DNA of 33,328 nt from Aeromicrobium sp. PE09-221 (GCF_002174305.1 NZ_MIJB01000004.1:1-33328), one strand, 5' to 3'. Shown: positions 8,549-16,592, counted from the first letter of the stretch. Notes: a model not told the origin generated them from the sequence alone. Numbers and translations are program-made.

Positions 8549-9363
8549 GCGGCGGCATACGGCTTGACCGTGACGGTGGCGTCGCGGTCATCACGATCGA
8601 TCGTCCTGGCAAGCTCAACGCGCTTACCCTCGCCATGTACGACGAGCTGGCCGCCGCATTCGAGGAGGTACGAACCGACGCGGCCGTCGGTGCCGCGGTG
8701 CTGACCGGACGCGGGGACCGTGCGTTCTGCGTCGGGGCGGACCTCACCGAGTCGATCCCCGCCCTGGCCGAGGGCCGCTTCGACATCTCCCGCTGGGATG
8801 GGGCGCACCAGAAACACACCAGGCTCCACAAACCGGTGATCGCGGCGGTCAACGGGATGTGCCTTGGGGGTGGGTTCGAGATCATGCTGTCGACGGACCT
8901 GCGTCTCGCCTCCGAGCACGCGACCTTCGGTCTGCCTGAGCCCTCGGTGGGTGTGGTGCCCGCAGGCGGCACGCTGGCCAGGCTGACCCGACAGGTGCCC
9001 TACGCCTGGGCCATGGAGCTACTGCTCACCGGTGACCCGATCGACGCCTCGACAGCGGCACAGCGCGGACTGCTGAATCGGGTGGTCCCGCATGGTGAGC
9101 TCCTCGACCAGGCGCTGCGCTGGGCACACAGGCTCCTGGAGCACAGCGGCACCGCGTTGGAGGTGATCAAATCCTCGGTCCTGCACCTGGGCGACATGCC
9201 CTTGGAGGCTGCGTTCCACGCGGAGGCGCTCTACGGACAGAAGGCCTTCGACAGTGAGGACTCCCGCGAGGGTCTGGCAGCGTTCGCCGAACGACGCCGC
9301 CCCGTTTTCCCGAGCCGCCGCCCAGCCGAAGCAGATTCCTCGGCCTCGGGGCGCGAAGGGTGA
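8545..9363 (+). CDS. Enoyl-CoA hydratase/isomerase (crotonase) family protein
   Basis: This 272-residue crotonase has both catalytic glutamates of true hydratases: E112 in CLGGGFE and E132 in FGLPE (equivalent to Glu144 and Glu164 of rat mitochondrial hydratase). The oxyanion-hole segments AFCVGADL (60-67) and GMCLGGG are intact, so water addition to a 2-enoyl-CoA is likely. The start at 8545 was preferred over an upstream ATG at 8470 because the extra 25 residues are not crotonase-like and the family normally begins just before the IRLDRDGGVAVITIDRP strand. It follows the CoA-transferase gene and is only 4 bases before the regulator gene. In context it could be a 3-methylglutaconyl-CoA hydratase making HMG-CoA; that is inference. 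Confidence 0.92.
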   Translation: MSGGIRLDRDGGVAVITIDRPGKLNALTLAMYDELAAAFEEVRTDAAVGAAVLTGRGDRAFCVGADLTESIPALAEGRFDISRWDGAHQKHTRLHKPVIAAVNGMCLGGGFEIMLSTDLRLASEHATFGLPEPSVGVVPAGGTLARLTRQVPYAWAMELLLTGDPIDASTAAQRGLLNRVVPHGELLDQALRWAHRLLEHSGTALEVIKSSVLHLGDMPLEAAFHAEALYGQKAFDSEDSREGLAAFAERRRPVFPSRRPAEADSSASGREG

Positions 9364-9367
9364 GAAT

Positions 9368-11305
9368 ATGTTCATGACCACCGAGCCCGCCAGCGCCCAC
9401 GCCGCAGGCGACGGGCAGCTCTCGGTCGACGCGGTCCTGACGTTGCTGCAGGCGGCAGCCGCCGACCGTCCCGCCGACGACCTCGACCAGGTGTTACGGC
9501 AGGAAGGACTGGATGGCGGACGGCGCGAGGAGATCGTCCGCGTGGTCCGCCGGATCCAGGGTTCGTACGCCCATCTGCAGCGCAGGACTCAGGAGCTGGC
9601 CGCTCTGTTCTCCACCGCTCGCGAGCTGGTCCAGTTGCACGATGTGGACACCGTCCTGCAACGGCTTGTCGAACGCGCCCACGATCTCATCGGCACCGAC
9701 GTCACCTACCTCTCGGAGACGACGGACGCCTCCGGCGGGATGGCGGTCCGGCACTCGGTCGGCACCGTCTCGGAGCCGTTCCGCAACTTGTTCGTCCCCG
9801 CCGGGAAGGGTCTGGCGAGCAAGGTCGTCGAGGCTCGCGCGCCCGTGTGGGTCTCGCGCTATGTGGACATGAGTGAGGCGCCGAGGGACCCCGGGATCGA
9901 CGCGGCGGTGGCCGCGGAAGGTCTCGTCTCCTTCCTCGGCGTGCCGCTCGTCGTCGGTGACGAGGTGTTGGGCGCGTTGTTCGCGTGCAACCGTTTCAGC
10001 CACGACTTCACACCGGACCAGATCATCTTGCTGTCGGCTTTCGCCGATCACGCGGCCTCCGTCCTCAACTCCGCCCGCCTACTGCGACGCAGCCACGAGG
10101 CGGCCGAGCGTGCCGAACAGGCGTACGCCGAACTGGAAGATCACGTCGCCAGCGTCGAACGCGCCTCGGTGGTGCACGAGCGACTCACGTCGGTCGTGGT
10201 CTCCGGTGGAGGGATCGCCGACGTCGCTGCCGCGCTCGCCGGGGCGCTCGAACGACCGGTGGTGGTCCTCGATGCCCGTCTCCGGCACTTGGCCGGGCAC
10301 CCGGCGGAACGACCGGCGACGCCCATCGGTCCCTCTCTGGGCGACGCGATCGCTCGCAGCCGGCGTACCGGACGGTGCGTTGACCTCGACGACACCGGCG
10401 CGTGGACCGTCGTGGCGCTGACGGGCACGGAGTCCTTGCTGGGAGCGATCGCCGCATCCGCCGGAGCTGAGACCTTCGGTCCGGTGGAACGCAGGATGCT
10501 CGAGCGTGCTGCGCACATCGCCTCGCTGTTGTCGCTCCAGCGTGATGCCGTCGAGGCAGCGGCCGCGGAGCGACACTCCCGGGTGTTGAGTGCGCTCTTG
10601 GACGGAAGCGACCCGCATGCAGCCGATCCCACCGGGGAGCTACGGACACTCGCCGGTGAGATCGGGTCGGCGGCCGTCGTGCAGGTGCCGGACGGTGAGT
10701 CGGCCACGCTTCTGCACCACGTCGTCGACCTCGTGGGGCAGGACGGCATCTTCACCTTCCGTGGGCGACACCTCGTCGTCGCCTGGGTAGGGGAGGACCC
10801 GCACGCTCGCACCGAGACTCTGCGCGAGTCACTGGAGGCACTGCTCAGGCGGCCGGTGGTGGCGGTGACAGCGCCCGCTCCGACATCACCGAGTGATCTG
10901 GCCAGGGCCGTCGCGACAGCGCAGAACGCCCTTTCGGTCCTACCGTCCCTGGACGTGAGTGGTGTGACGGTGAGCGCCGATGCCTACGCCCCCTACGTGG
11001 GGTTGTTCTCCGACGAGCCCGGCGCGGCCGCCCGATTCGTCGACGCGATGCTCGGACCGGTCATCGACTGGGACAGCCGTCGGCACACCGACCTGGTCCG
11101 GACGCTCGCGGCGTACTTCGCGCACGGTGAGAGCGGCAGTGCGGCGGCACGCGTGCTGCACGTGCACAAGAACACCGTCCAGCAACGACTCGAACGCGTG
11201 GTGACGCTCACGGACGGCCGATGGTCGGACGCCGAATTCCGCTTCCGTCTGCACGCGGCCGTCCGGCTGCACGGACTGCGGGGCTCCGCCGTCCGGGAGC
11301 CTTGA
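9368..11305 (+). CDS. GAF-domain PucR/CdaR-type transcriptional regulator
   Basis: This 645-residue regulator has a GAF sensor domain (about 86-225), a coiled linker (about 228-260), a middle CdaR/GGDEF-like region and the C-terminal PucR-type helix-turn-helix (about 585-612, AARVLHVHKNTVQQRLERV). Such proteins usually activate the adjoining catabolic genes upon binding a pathway metabolite. ATG 9368 is preceded by GAAGGG; a second ATG at 9374 is also possible. Transcribed just after the crotonase gene, it stands before a fresh promoter with direct repeats at 11333-11358, an obvious candidate binding site. Its position between two halves of the locus suggests it ties the HyuAB-like branch and the mevalonate branch to one inducer. 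Confidence 0.9.
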   Translation: MFMTTEPASAHAAGDGQLSVDAVLTLLQAAAADRPADDLDQVLRQEGLDGGRREEIVRVVRRIQGSYAHLQRRTQELAALFSTARELVQLHDVDTVLQRLVERAHDLIGTDVTYLSETTDASGGMAVRHSVGTVSEPFRNLFVPAGKGLASKVVEARAPVWVSRYVDMSEAPRDPGIDAAVAAEGLVSFLGVPLVVGDEVLGALFACNRFSHDFTPDQIILLSAFADHAASVLNSARLLRRSHEAAERAEQAYAELEDHVASVERASVVHERLTSVVVSGGGIADVAAALAGALERPVVVLDARLRHLAGHPAERPATPIGPSLGDAIARSRRTGRCVDLDDTGAWTVVALTGTESLLGAIAASAGAETFGPVERRMLERAAHIASLLSLQRDAVEAAAAERHSRVLSALLDGSDPHAADPTGELRTLAGEIGSAAVVQVPDGESATLLHHVVDLVGQDGIFTFRGRHLVVAWVGEDPHARTETLRESLEALLRRPVVAVTAPAPTSPSDLARAVATAQNALSVLPSLDVSGVTVSADAYAPYVGLFSDEPGAAARFVDAMLGPVIDWDSRRHTDLVRTLAAYFAHGESGSAAARVLHVHKNTVQQRLERVVTLTDGRWSDAEFRFRLHAAVRLHGLRGSAVREP

Positions 11306-11332
11306 CCGGGGTGCGTCCGGCCCATGGCAGCC

Positions 11333-11386
11333 GGATCAGACATGTGGATCCGACATATACCGCACGGTCCGCATGCTGAATAGCGT
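11333..11386 (+). promoter_or_regulatory. Tandem 13-bp direct repeats and promoter before mvaA
   Basis: GGATCAGACATGT (11333-11345) is followed immediately by GGATCCGACATAT (11346-11358), 11 of 13 positions identical. A candidate -10 TAGCGT lies at 11381-11386 in the string TAGCGTCGTGG, nearly the same as TAGCGTCATGG before the HyuA-like gene. The repeats sit where an activator would bind. Binding by the PucR-type protein is inference. Confidence 0.5.
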
Positions 11387-11441
11387 CGTGGCTAATCCCG
11401 CCCACGTCGGGCGCGAGACCCACGCGAAAGGACCGACCTCT

Positions 11442-12719
11442 ATGATCAACAGCCGAGTACCCGGCTTCCGCAACCTCACTACCGGCGAGCGCCGCGACAC
11501 CATCGCTGCACAGCCGGCTATCGGGCCCGAGGCACTGACGGTACTCGACCCGGACGCCGGGCTCACCCTCGAGCAGGCCGATCACATGGTCGAGAATGCG
11601 GTCGGTGTGATGGGGATCCCGGTCGGGATTGCCACGAACTTCACGGTCAACGGTCGCGACCTCTTCGTCCCGATGGCCACGGAGGAGCCCTCGGTCATCG
11701 CGGCAGCCAGCAATGTGGCGCGCATGGCGAGGGGCAACGGTGGGTTCACCACCTCGCGCAGCACCCCGCTCATGCAGGCACAGGTCCAGCTGCTCGATGT
11801 CGTGGACCCACAGGCCGCACGGCTCCGCCTGCTGGAGGCGGGCCCCGAAATCGTTGAGCTCGCCAACGCGCAGGACCCGCGCTTGGTCGAGATCGGGGGT
11901 GGCGTGCGGGAGGTACTCGTCCGACTTGTTCCCAGCTCACGTCAGACCTATGTCGTGCTTCACCTCGTCGTCGACGTCCGCGATGCGATGGGCGCCAACG
12001 CCGTCAACACGATGGCGGAGGCCGTCGCGCCCCGGGTCGCAGAGATCGCGGGCGGTCGCAGCCTGCTGCGCATCCTCACCAACAAGGCCGACTTGCGGCT
12101 GACGCGCGTCAGGGCCGTCTTCGACGCGGGGCAGCTCGGGGGCGCGCAGGTCGTCGACGACATGGTCGACGCCGCCGAGCTGGCCGTGGTCGATCCGTAC
12201 CGGGCGGCGACGCACAACAAGGGCATCATGAACGGGATCACGGCCGTGGTCCTCGCGACGGGCAACGACACCCGTGCGGTCGAGGCGGGCGCACACTCGC
12301 ACGCCGTCGGGCCGGACGGACGCTACACCTCGATGTCGCACTTCGAGAAGGACCGCGACGGCAACCTCGTCGGGACGATGGAGCTGCCCATGCCCGTCGG
12401 ACTGGTCGGCGGTGCGACACGGGTGCACCCCGTCGCCCAGGCGAACGTCGCTCTGCTCGGCGTGCAGAGCGCGGCGGAGTTGGCCGATGTCATCATGGCC
12501 GTCGGGCTCGCGCAGAACACCGGTGCGCTGAGGGCGCTGGCCTCGGAGGGTATCCAGCGTGGTCACATGTCGCTGCATGCGCGCAATGTCGCCGTGACGG
12601 CGGGCGCCACGGTCGACGAGATCGACTCGGTGGTCGCCCGGATGATTGCGGATCGTGCCGTGCGCGTTGAGGCAGCGGAGGCCTTCCTCGCTGAGCTACG
12701 CTCCGGTGCCGGGCAGTGA
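11442..12719 (+). CDS. mvaA: Degradative (class II) hydroxymethylglutaryl-CoA reductase
   Basis: This 425-residue enzyme matches the class II reductase of Pseudomonas mevalonii nearly throughout. Conserved segments include ATNFTVNGRD, EEPSVIAAAS, DVRDAMGANAVNTMAEA, DPYRAATHNKGIMNGI and LPMPVGLVGGAT. The catalytic set is present: E82 (of EEPS), K260 (THNKG), D276 (ATGND) and H379 (LHARN). D145, at the position of Asp146 in the Pseudomonas enzyme, suggests NAD(H) use. In the degradative direction it oxidises mevalonate plus CoA with 2 NAD+ to HMG-CoA. ATG 11442 has AAAGGA nine bases upstream. Its stop overlaps the HMG-CoA lyase start (GTGA), so the two are translationally coupled. No mevalonate-pathway biosynthetic gene is nearby, which argues for catabolism. 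Confidence 0.96.
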   Translation: MINSRVPGFRNLTTGERRDTIAAQPAIGPEALTVLDPDAGLTLEQADHMVENAVGVMGIPVGIATNFTVNGRDLFVPMATEEPSVIAAASNVARMARGNGGFTTSRSTPLMQAQVQLLDVVDPQAARLRLLEAGPEIVELANAQDPRLVEIGGGVREVLVRLVPSSRQTYVVLHLVVDVRDAMGANAVNTMAEAVAPRVAEIAGGRSLLRILTNKADLRLTRVRAVFDAGQLGGAQVVDDMVDAAELAVVDPYRAATHNKGIMNGITAVVLATGNDTRAVEAGAHSHAVGPDGRYTSMSHFEKDRDGNLVGTMELPMPVGLVGGATRVHPVAQANVALLGVQSAAELADVIMAVGLAQNTGALRALASEGIQRGHMSLHARNVAVTAGATVDEIDSVVARMIADRAVRVEAAEAFLAELRSGAGQ

Positions 12720-13648
12720 CCGCGTCCAGACCGGCCGTCTACCCCGAGGCTGACCTCCCATCAGCGGTGACTGTGTATGAAGTCGGCCCGCGCGATGGTC
12801 TACAGGCCGAGTCCGAGGTCGTGCCGACACATCGCAAGATCCACTTCATCCGTGAACTCCGGGCAGCCGGTCTGGGGATCGTGGAGGCTACGAGCTTCGT
12901 GTCCCCCAGGTGGGTGCCCCAGCTGGCCGACGCCCGTGACGTGCTGTGCGGGCTCGACGAGCTGGATCGGCACCCCGTGCTCGTGCCGAACCATCGAGGC
13001 TTGGAGCTGGCGATCGACGCTGGCGCGACGAGCATCGCCGTGTTCGTGAGTGCGACGCAGGAGTTCGCCCGTCGGAACCTGAACGCGACGCGAGAGCTCG
13101 CACTGCAGCGTGCCACCGAGGTCGTCGAGGAGGCGGTGGCACGCTCCATGCGCGTCCGGGGTTACGTGTCGATGTGCTTCGGCGACCCCTGGGAGGGACG
13201 GGTCGACGTCACCGCGGTGGCTGAGGTTTCCCGCGCTCTCGTCGACGCCGGCTGTGCCCAGGTGAGCCTGGGCGATACGATCGGGGTGGGAACTGCGGGT
13301 CACGTGACGAGCCTCGTGCGCGCTCATGAGCGCGTGGGCGTGGGGATCGACCGTCTCGCCCTGCACTTCCACGACACCTATGGTCAAGCCCTAGCGAATG
13401 TCTACGCGGGCCTGCGCGCTGGCATCACGTGTTTCGACAGCAGCGCCGGTGGAATCGGCGGTTGCCCCTTCGCTGGCAGCGCGACCGGCAACCTCGCCAC
13501 GGAGGATCTGCTGTGGATGCTCGAGGGTCTGGGCATCGAGACCGGGGTGGACCTCGACGCCGTCGTGCGCGCCGGACGATCCATGACGGACCTGCTCGGT
13601 CGGCCGAGTTCTCGGGTCGGGACGGCGCTCGGGTCAGTCGCCTCCTGA
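12716..13648 (+). CDS. mvaB: Hydroxymethylglutaryl-CoA lyase
   Basis: This 310-residue TIM-barrel lyase cleaves HMG-CoA to acetyl-CoA and acetoacetate. Visible motifs are EVGPRDGLQ (catalytic R26 and D27), VEATSFVSPRWVPQ (E57), the metal-binding histidines H217 and H219 in LHFHDTYGQ, and the signature GGIGGCPF with active-site C250. The GTG start at 12716 overlaps the mvaA stop by four bases. It completes mevalonate breakdown begun by MvaA and would equally receive HMG-CoA from the HyuAB/CaiB/crotonase branch. No acetoacetate:CoA transferase or thiolase is seen in the window. Confidence 0.95.
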   Translation: MTASRPAVYPEADLPSAVTVYEVGPRDGLQAESEVVPTHRKIHFIRELRAAGLGIVEATSFVSPRWVPQLADARDVLCGLDELDRHPVLVPNHRGLELAIDAGATSIAVFVSATQEFARRNLNATRELALQRATEVVEEAVARSMRVRGYVSMCFGDPWEGRVDVTAVAEVSRALVDAGCAQVSLGDTIGVGTAGHVTSLVRAHERVGVGIDRLALHFHDTYGQALANVYAGLRAGITCFDSSAGGIGGCPFAGSATGNLATEDLLWMLEGLGIETGVDLDAVVRAGRSMTDLLGRPSSRVGTALGSVAS

Positions 13649-13911
13649 GCGCTGGTTGCTCTCTTCCATCATCTGGACTCAAGCCTCGCTGAGGTTTGTG
13701 ATGATGAGACCGGACGCCGCCGGCATCTCCTGGCTCACGGTTCGTCGACGAAATCTTCGTACACGCCGAGTAGACCTATCTCCTGCGGAACTGCCGGAGG
13801 CGAACATCGGTCTCGCCCGGGAGATCGACAGCGTCAGTGCCGAGGCCGGGGGCGCCGGGAATAGGCTGTCGATGCGAGACCGCTCTCGCCCGTCGACCCC
13901 CAGGAGGACCC

Positions 13912-14898
13912 ATGGCCCTGCCCGATATCCTGCGCCGCCCGCTGACGCTCCCGGTCGTCGCCTCCCCGATGTTCATCGCCTCGGGGCCCGAGCTCGTGAG
14001 CGCTCAGTGCCGGGCCGGTGTGATCGGGGCGTTCCCCGCGCTCAACGCCCGCCCGGCCAGCTTGCTGGACGAGTGGCTGCACCAGATCAGCGAGTCGAAT
14101 GCGAAGTTCTCCGCCGCGCACCCTGAGCGGCCTGCCGCGCCCTTCGCCGTCAACCAGATCGTCCACCGCTCCAACAACCGCCTCGACGAGGACATGGCGA
14201 CGATCGTCGAGCACGAGGTGCCGATCGTCATCACCTCGCTCGGCGCGCGCGAAGAGGTCAATGAGGCCGTCCACTCCTATGGCGGCATCGTGCTGCACGA
14301 CATCATCAACGATCGCTTCGCTCGGAAGGCGATCGAGAAGGGTGCCGACGGCGTGATCGCCGTGGCCGCCGGCGCCGGTGGCCACGCCGGGACTCAGTCG
14401 CCCTTCGCCCTCGTTCAAGAGATCCGCTCCTGGTTCGACGGCCCGCTTCTGCTCTCCGGAGCGATAGCCCACGGCCGCTCCGTCCTCGCGGCCCTCGCCG
14501 CGGGCGCTGACTTCGCCTACGTCGGCTCGGCCTTCCTCGCCACCCTCGAGGCCAATGTCGTCGACGACTACAAACAGATGATCGTCGAGTCCAGCGCCGC
14601 GGACATCGTCTATTCGAACCTGTTCACCGGCGTGCACGGGAACTATCTGCGCGGCAGCATCACCGCCGCCGGACTCGATCCCGACGATCTCGCGACCTCC
14701 GATCCCTCGGCGATGAGCTTCGGCTCGGGCGACAGCTCCTCGTCATCCAAGGCGTGGCGCGACATCTGGGGCTCAGGCCAGGGCATCGGCAGCGTCGACA
14801 CCGTCGTGAGCGTCGACGAACTGGTGAGCCGGCTGGCCCGCGAATACTCCGATGCGCGCGAGGCCCTCGACGCCCGCCTCCGCGCCCTCACCCCCTGA
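13912..14898 (+). CDS. Nitronate monooxygenase (2-nitropropane dioxygenase family)
   Basis: This 328-residue FMN-dependent TIM barrel oxidises alkyl nitronates in its family. It shows VVASPMFIASGPEL near the N-terminus, an early phosphate/flavin region, AAGAGGHAGTQSPFALV with the conserved His158, and the FMN-phosphate motif SGAIAHGRSVLAALAAGADFAYVGSAFL split over about 187-214. ATG 13912 lies behind AGGAGG with five bases spacing. It stands alone, 263 bases after mvaB; that gap has no gene I can support. A long hairpin lies just after it. Related enzymes detoxify propionate 3-nitronate; the natural substrate here is unknown. Confidence 0.9.
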   Translation: MALPDILRRPLTLPVVASPMFIASGPELVSAQCRAGVIGAFPALNARPASLLDEWLHQISESNAKFSAAHPERPAAPFAVNQIVHRSNNRLDEDMATIVEHEVPIVITSLGAREEVNEAVHSYGGIVLHDIINDRFARKAIEKGADGVIAVAAGAGGHAGTQSPFALVQEIRSWFDGPLLLSGAIAHGRSVLAALAAGADFAYVGSAFLATLEANVVDDYKQMIVESSAADIVYSNLFTGVHGNYLRGSITAAGLDPDDLATSDPSAMSFGSGDSSSSSKAWRDIWGSGQGIGSVDTVVSVDELVSRLAREYSDAREALDARLRALTP

Positions 14899-14907
14899 CC
14901 CGAATCC

Positions 14908-14952
14908 GCGTGGAGAACGCGTTGAGTGTGACACTCAGCGCGTTCTCCACGC
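14908..14952. repeat. 22-bp near-perfect inverted repeat with GTTGAGTGTGAC core
   Basis: Arms 14908-14929 and 14931-14952 pair except for one G-U position, around a tiny loop. It begins nine bases after the nitronate monooxygenase stop and could terminate that transcript, though no U-tract follows. The central CGTTGAGTGTGAC is identical to part of the 39-bp inverted repeat at 27633-27723, so the two may be members of one intergenic repeat family. Confidence 0.7.
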
Positions 14953-15008
14953 ATTCGACCGCTCCTCGGCTTGCGTCGGGGCAGGGCTCTGCCAGAGTGG
15001 GAGTGCAT

Positions 15009-15024
15009 AAGTTGTGAACAACTT
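15009..15024 (+). promoter_or_regulatory. Putative operator AAGTTG-TGAA-CAACTT before dps
   Basis: A 6-bp inverted repeat with a 4-base spacer lies about 95 bases before dps, overlapping a possible -10 (CATAAG, 15007-15012). Its right part TGAACAACTT recurs exactly just after the -10 of the nearby whiB-like gene. A shared stress regulator is a reasonable but untested reading. Confidence 0.4.
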
Positions 15025-15118
15025 TCGCGCCCCGCGGCCGGCCACCCCGCCGCCGGCGTGAGCGGCAGTTCCCGGGCCCCTACCCGCTGGGACCTGCCAC
15101 CACTGGAGAGGAGACACC

Positions 15119-15682
15119 ATGCCCACCCCGCGCTACACGATTCCCGGACTCACCCTCGCCGAAGGCGAGAAGGTCGCCGCGATCCTGCAGGATCGCCTGA
15201 ACGCGCTCAATGACCTCGCGCTCACCCTCAAACACGTCCACTGGAATGTGGTCGGGCCCCACTTCATCGCCGTGCACGAGATGATCGACCCTCATGTCGT
15301 GGAGGTCCGCGATGCGGTCGACGAGACCGCCGAGCGCATCGCCACCCTGGGCGTCGCCCCCAAGGGCACCCCGTCGGCCATCGTCGAAGGACGGACATGG
15401 AACGACTACTCCCTGGGCCGCGCCACCACCAATGAGCACCTGGGAGCCCTCGACGAGGTCTACATCGGGATCATCGAAGGTCACCGCAAGGCCCAGGCCG
15501 CAGTGGCCGATATCGACCCGATGACCGAGGACATGATCATCGCGCAGACTCAACAGCTCGAGCTGTTCCACTGGTTCATCCGTGCCCACTTGGAGAACTC
15601 GGGCGGCCAGCTGTCGACCGCCGACGCCACCACCGAGGAAGCTGCGGCGGCGGCCGCTTCCGACGGCGCCAAGGAAGGGTGA
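15119..15682 (+). CDS. dps: Dps-family ferritin-like DNA-protecting protein
   Basis: This 187-residue protein forms, by family, a 12-subunit shell that oxidises and stores iron with hydrogen peroxide and can coat DNA. The ferroxidase ligands are visible: H41 in KHVHWNVVG, H53 in IAVHEMID, and D68 and E72 in DETAERI. The C-terminal tail is rich in Ala and Glu, not lysine. ATG 15119 has GGAGAGGAG upstream. It is followed four bases after its stop by the TraR/DksA-like gene, suggesting a joint stress operon under the operator-like palindrome at 15009-15024. Confidence 0.95.
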   Translation: MPTPRYTIPGLTLAEGEKVAAILQDRLNALNDLALTLKHVHWNVVGPHFIAVHEMIDPHVVEVRDAVDETAERIATLGVAPKGTPSAIVEGRTWNDYSLGRATTNEHLGALDEVYIGIIEGHRKAQAAVADIDPMTEDMIIAQTQQLELFHWFIRAHLENSGGQLSTADATTEEAAAAAASDGAKEG

Positions 15683-15686
15683 TGCT

Positions 15687-16037
15687 ATGAACCATCAGCA
15701 TCTGGACACGCTGCGCACGGCGCTCACCACGAGCCGGGACCAGCTCACCGCCGAATTGGCGTCGTTGCAGCAGCTGTCCGTGGTCGCCTCGACCGAGGGC
15801 CGCGACCTGGTCGACGAGGTCGATCGCGCGTCCGCGGCGGAGTCGATGGCCGAGAACAACAGCCGCGCCGAGCAGATCCAGCTGCTGCTGGAGAACACCG
15901 ACCGTGCCCTGGAGCTCATGAGCACCGAGGGCTACGGCCAGTGCCGGGACTGCAGCGAGAGCATCCCGATCGAGCGACTCCAGGCGCTTCCCCGGGCGAC
16001 TCGCTGCGTTCCCTGCGCGACCCGCCTCGCCGCCTGA
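15687..16037 (+). CDS. TraR/DksA-family zinc-finger protein
   Basis: This 116-residue protein has a long N-terminal coiled coil (about 5-80) and a C-terminal four-cysteine zinc finger, C86-x2-C89-x17-C107-x2-C110, the arrangement of TraR/DksA proteins that enter the RNA polymerase secondary channel. Acidic residues at the coiled-coil tip (DEVDRASAAE, about 43-52) stand where DksA carries its functional aspartates. It starts five bases after the dps stop with AAGGAAGGGTG upstream, so co-expression with dps is likely. Small actinobacterial members of this family are mostly uncharacterised. Confidence 0.88.
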   Translation: MNHQHLDTLRTALTTSRDQLTAELASLQQLSVVASTEGRDLVDEVDRASAAESMAENNSRAEQIQLLLENTDRALELMSTEGYGQCRDCSESIPIERLQALPRATRCVPCATRLAA

Positions 16038-16056
16038 TGCGCATCGCGGGACCTCT

Positions 16057-16094
16057 CCGGGGCCACGACCTCCGCCCGAAGGTCGTGGCCCCGG
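16057..16094 (+). terminator. 15-bp perfect hairpin after the dps operon
   Basis: Arms 16057-16071 and 16080-16094 pair perfectly around an 8-base loop, 20 bases after the TraR/DksA-like stop. There is no U-tract, as often in high-GC genomes. Confidence 0.75.
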
Positions 16095-16178
16095 CGGTCC
16101 CCGAAACATCGCTCGGCGCCCGTGTCGGCCCTCGTGCTTCCGCGGTCGGCATCCGCGAGCGGACGCCTCCGATAGGAC

Positions 16179-16223
16179 GACGAAGAGCCCGGGACGAACA
16201 GTGTTCGTCCCGGGCTCTTCGTC
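16179..16223 (-). terminator. 22-bp hairpin after the whiB-like gene
   Basis: Arms 16179-16200 and 16202-16223 pair perfectly. It lies 22 bases past the stop of the minus-strand whiB-like gene and, with the hairpin at 16057-16094, separates two convergent transcripts. Confidence 0.75.
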
Positions 16224-16245
16224 ATCGCGGGTGACCCGCGACCCC

Positions 16246-16542
16246 TCAGGCCGCGGCCTCCCTGGCCGAACGTCCCGCCAGCATCTCCTCGCGCTCTCGC
16301 ACGGTCATGCCGCCCCAGACGCCATAGGGCTCGCGGACTGACAACGCGTGCTGCAGGCAGGCGTCCACCACCGGGCATCGCGCGCAGTAGGACTTCGCGA
16401 CCGCCTCCCGGGCGTCGCGCTTGGCTCCCCTCTCGCGCTCGGGCGAGAAGAACTGCTCGACATCCACATCTCGGCATGCGCCCTCGTACTGCCAGTCGTA
16501 GGACTCCTGGATCGGCATCGGGAGTCGAGTCAGGTTCGCCAT
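16246..16542 (-). CDS. whiB: WhiB-family iron-sulfur regulator, WhiB3-like
   Basis: This 98-residue protein has the four cluster cysteines C23, C53, C56 and C62 (C-x29-C-x2-C-x5-C), the GVWGGM turn and a C-terminal REREEML basic/acidic segment. WhiB proteins bind a 4Fe-4S cluster, sense NO/O2/redox and act with the primary sigma factor. The stretch WQYEGACRDVDVEQFF, the ERG/REAVAK block and HALSVREPYGVWGG resemble mycobacterial WhiB3 more than WhiB1 or WhiB2; the subtype call is from remembered sequences. ATG 16542 has AAGGAGC upstream. A promoter with 17-base spacing is visible at 16604-16632. Confidence 0.93.
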   Translation of the reverse strand: MANLTRLPMPIQESYDWQYEGACRDVDVEQFFSPERERGAKRDAREAVAKSYCARCPVVDACLQHALSVREPYGVWGGMTVREREEMLAGRSAREAAA

Positions 16543-16592
16543 GGGGAGCTCCTTGGTACGTCTCGGGTGCGGAGAATGAGCGTGCTGTGAAG

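Noticed and set aside
11442..12719. Reading the 425-residue protein as a ring-opening hydrolase fitting the hydantoinase neighbours
   Set aside because: The EEPS, DAMGAN, THNKGIMNG, ATGND and LHARN motifs are those of class II HMG-CoA reductase.
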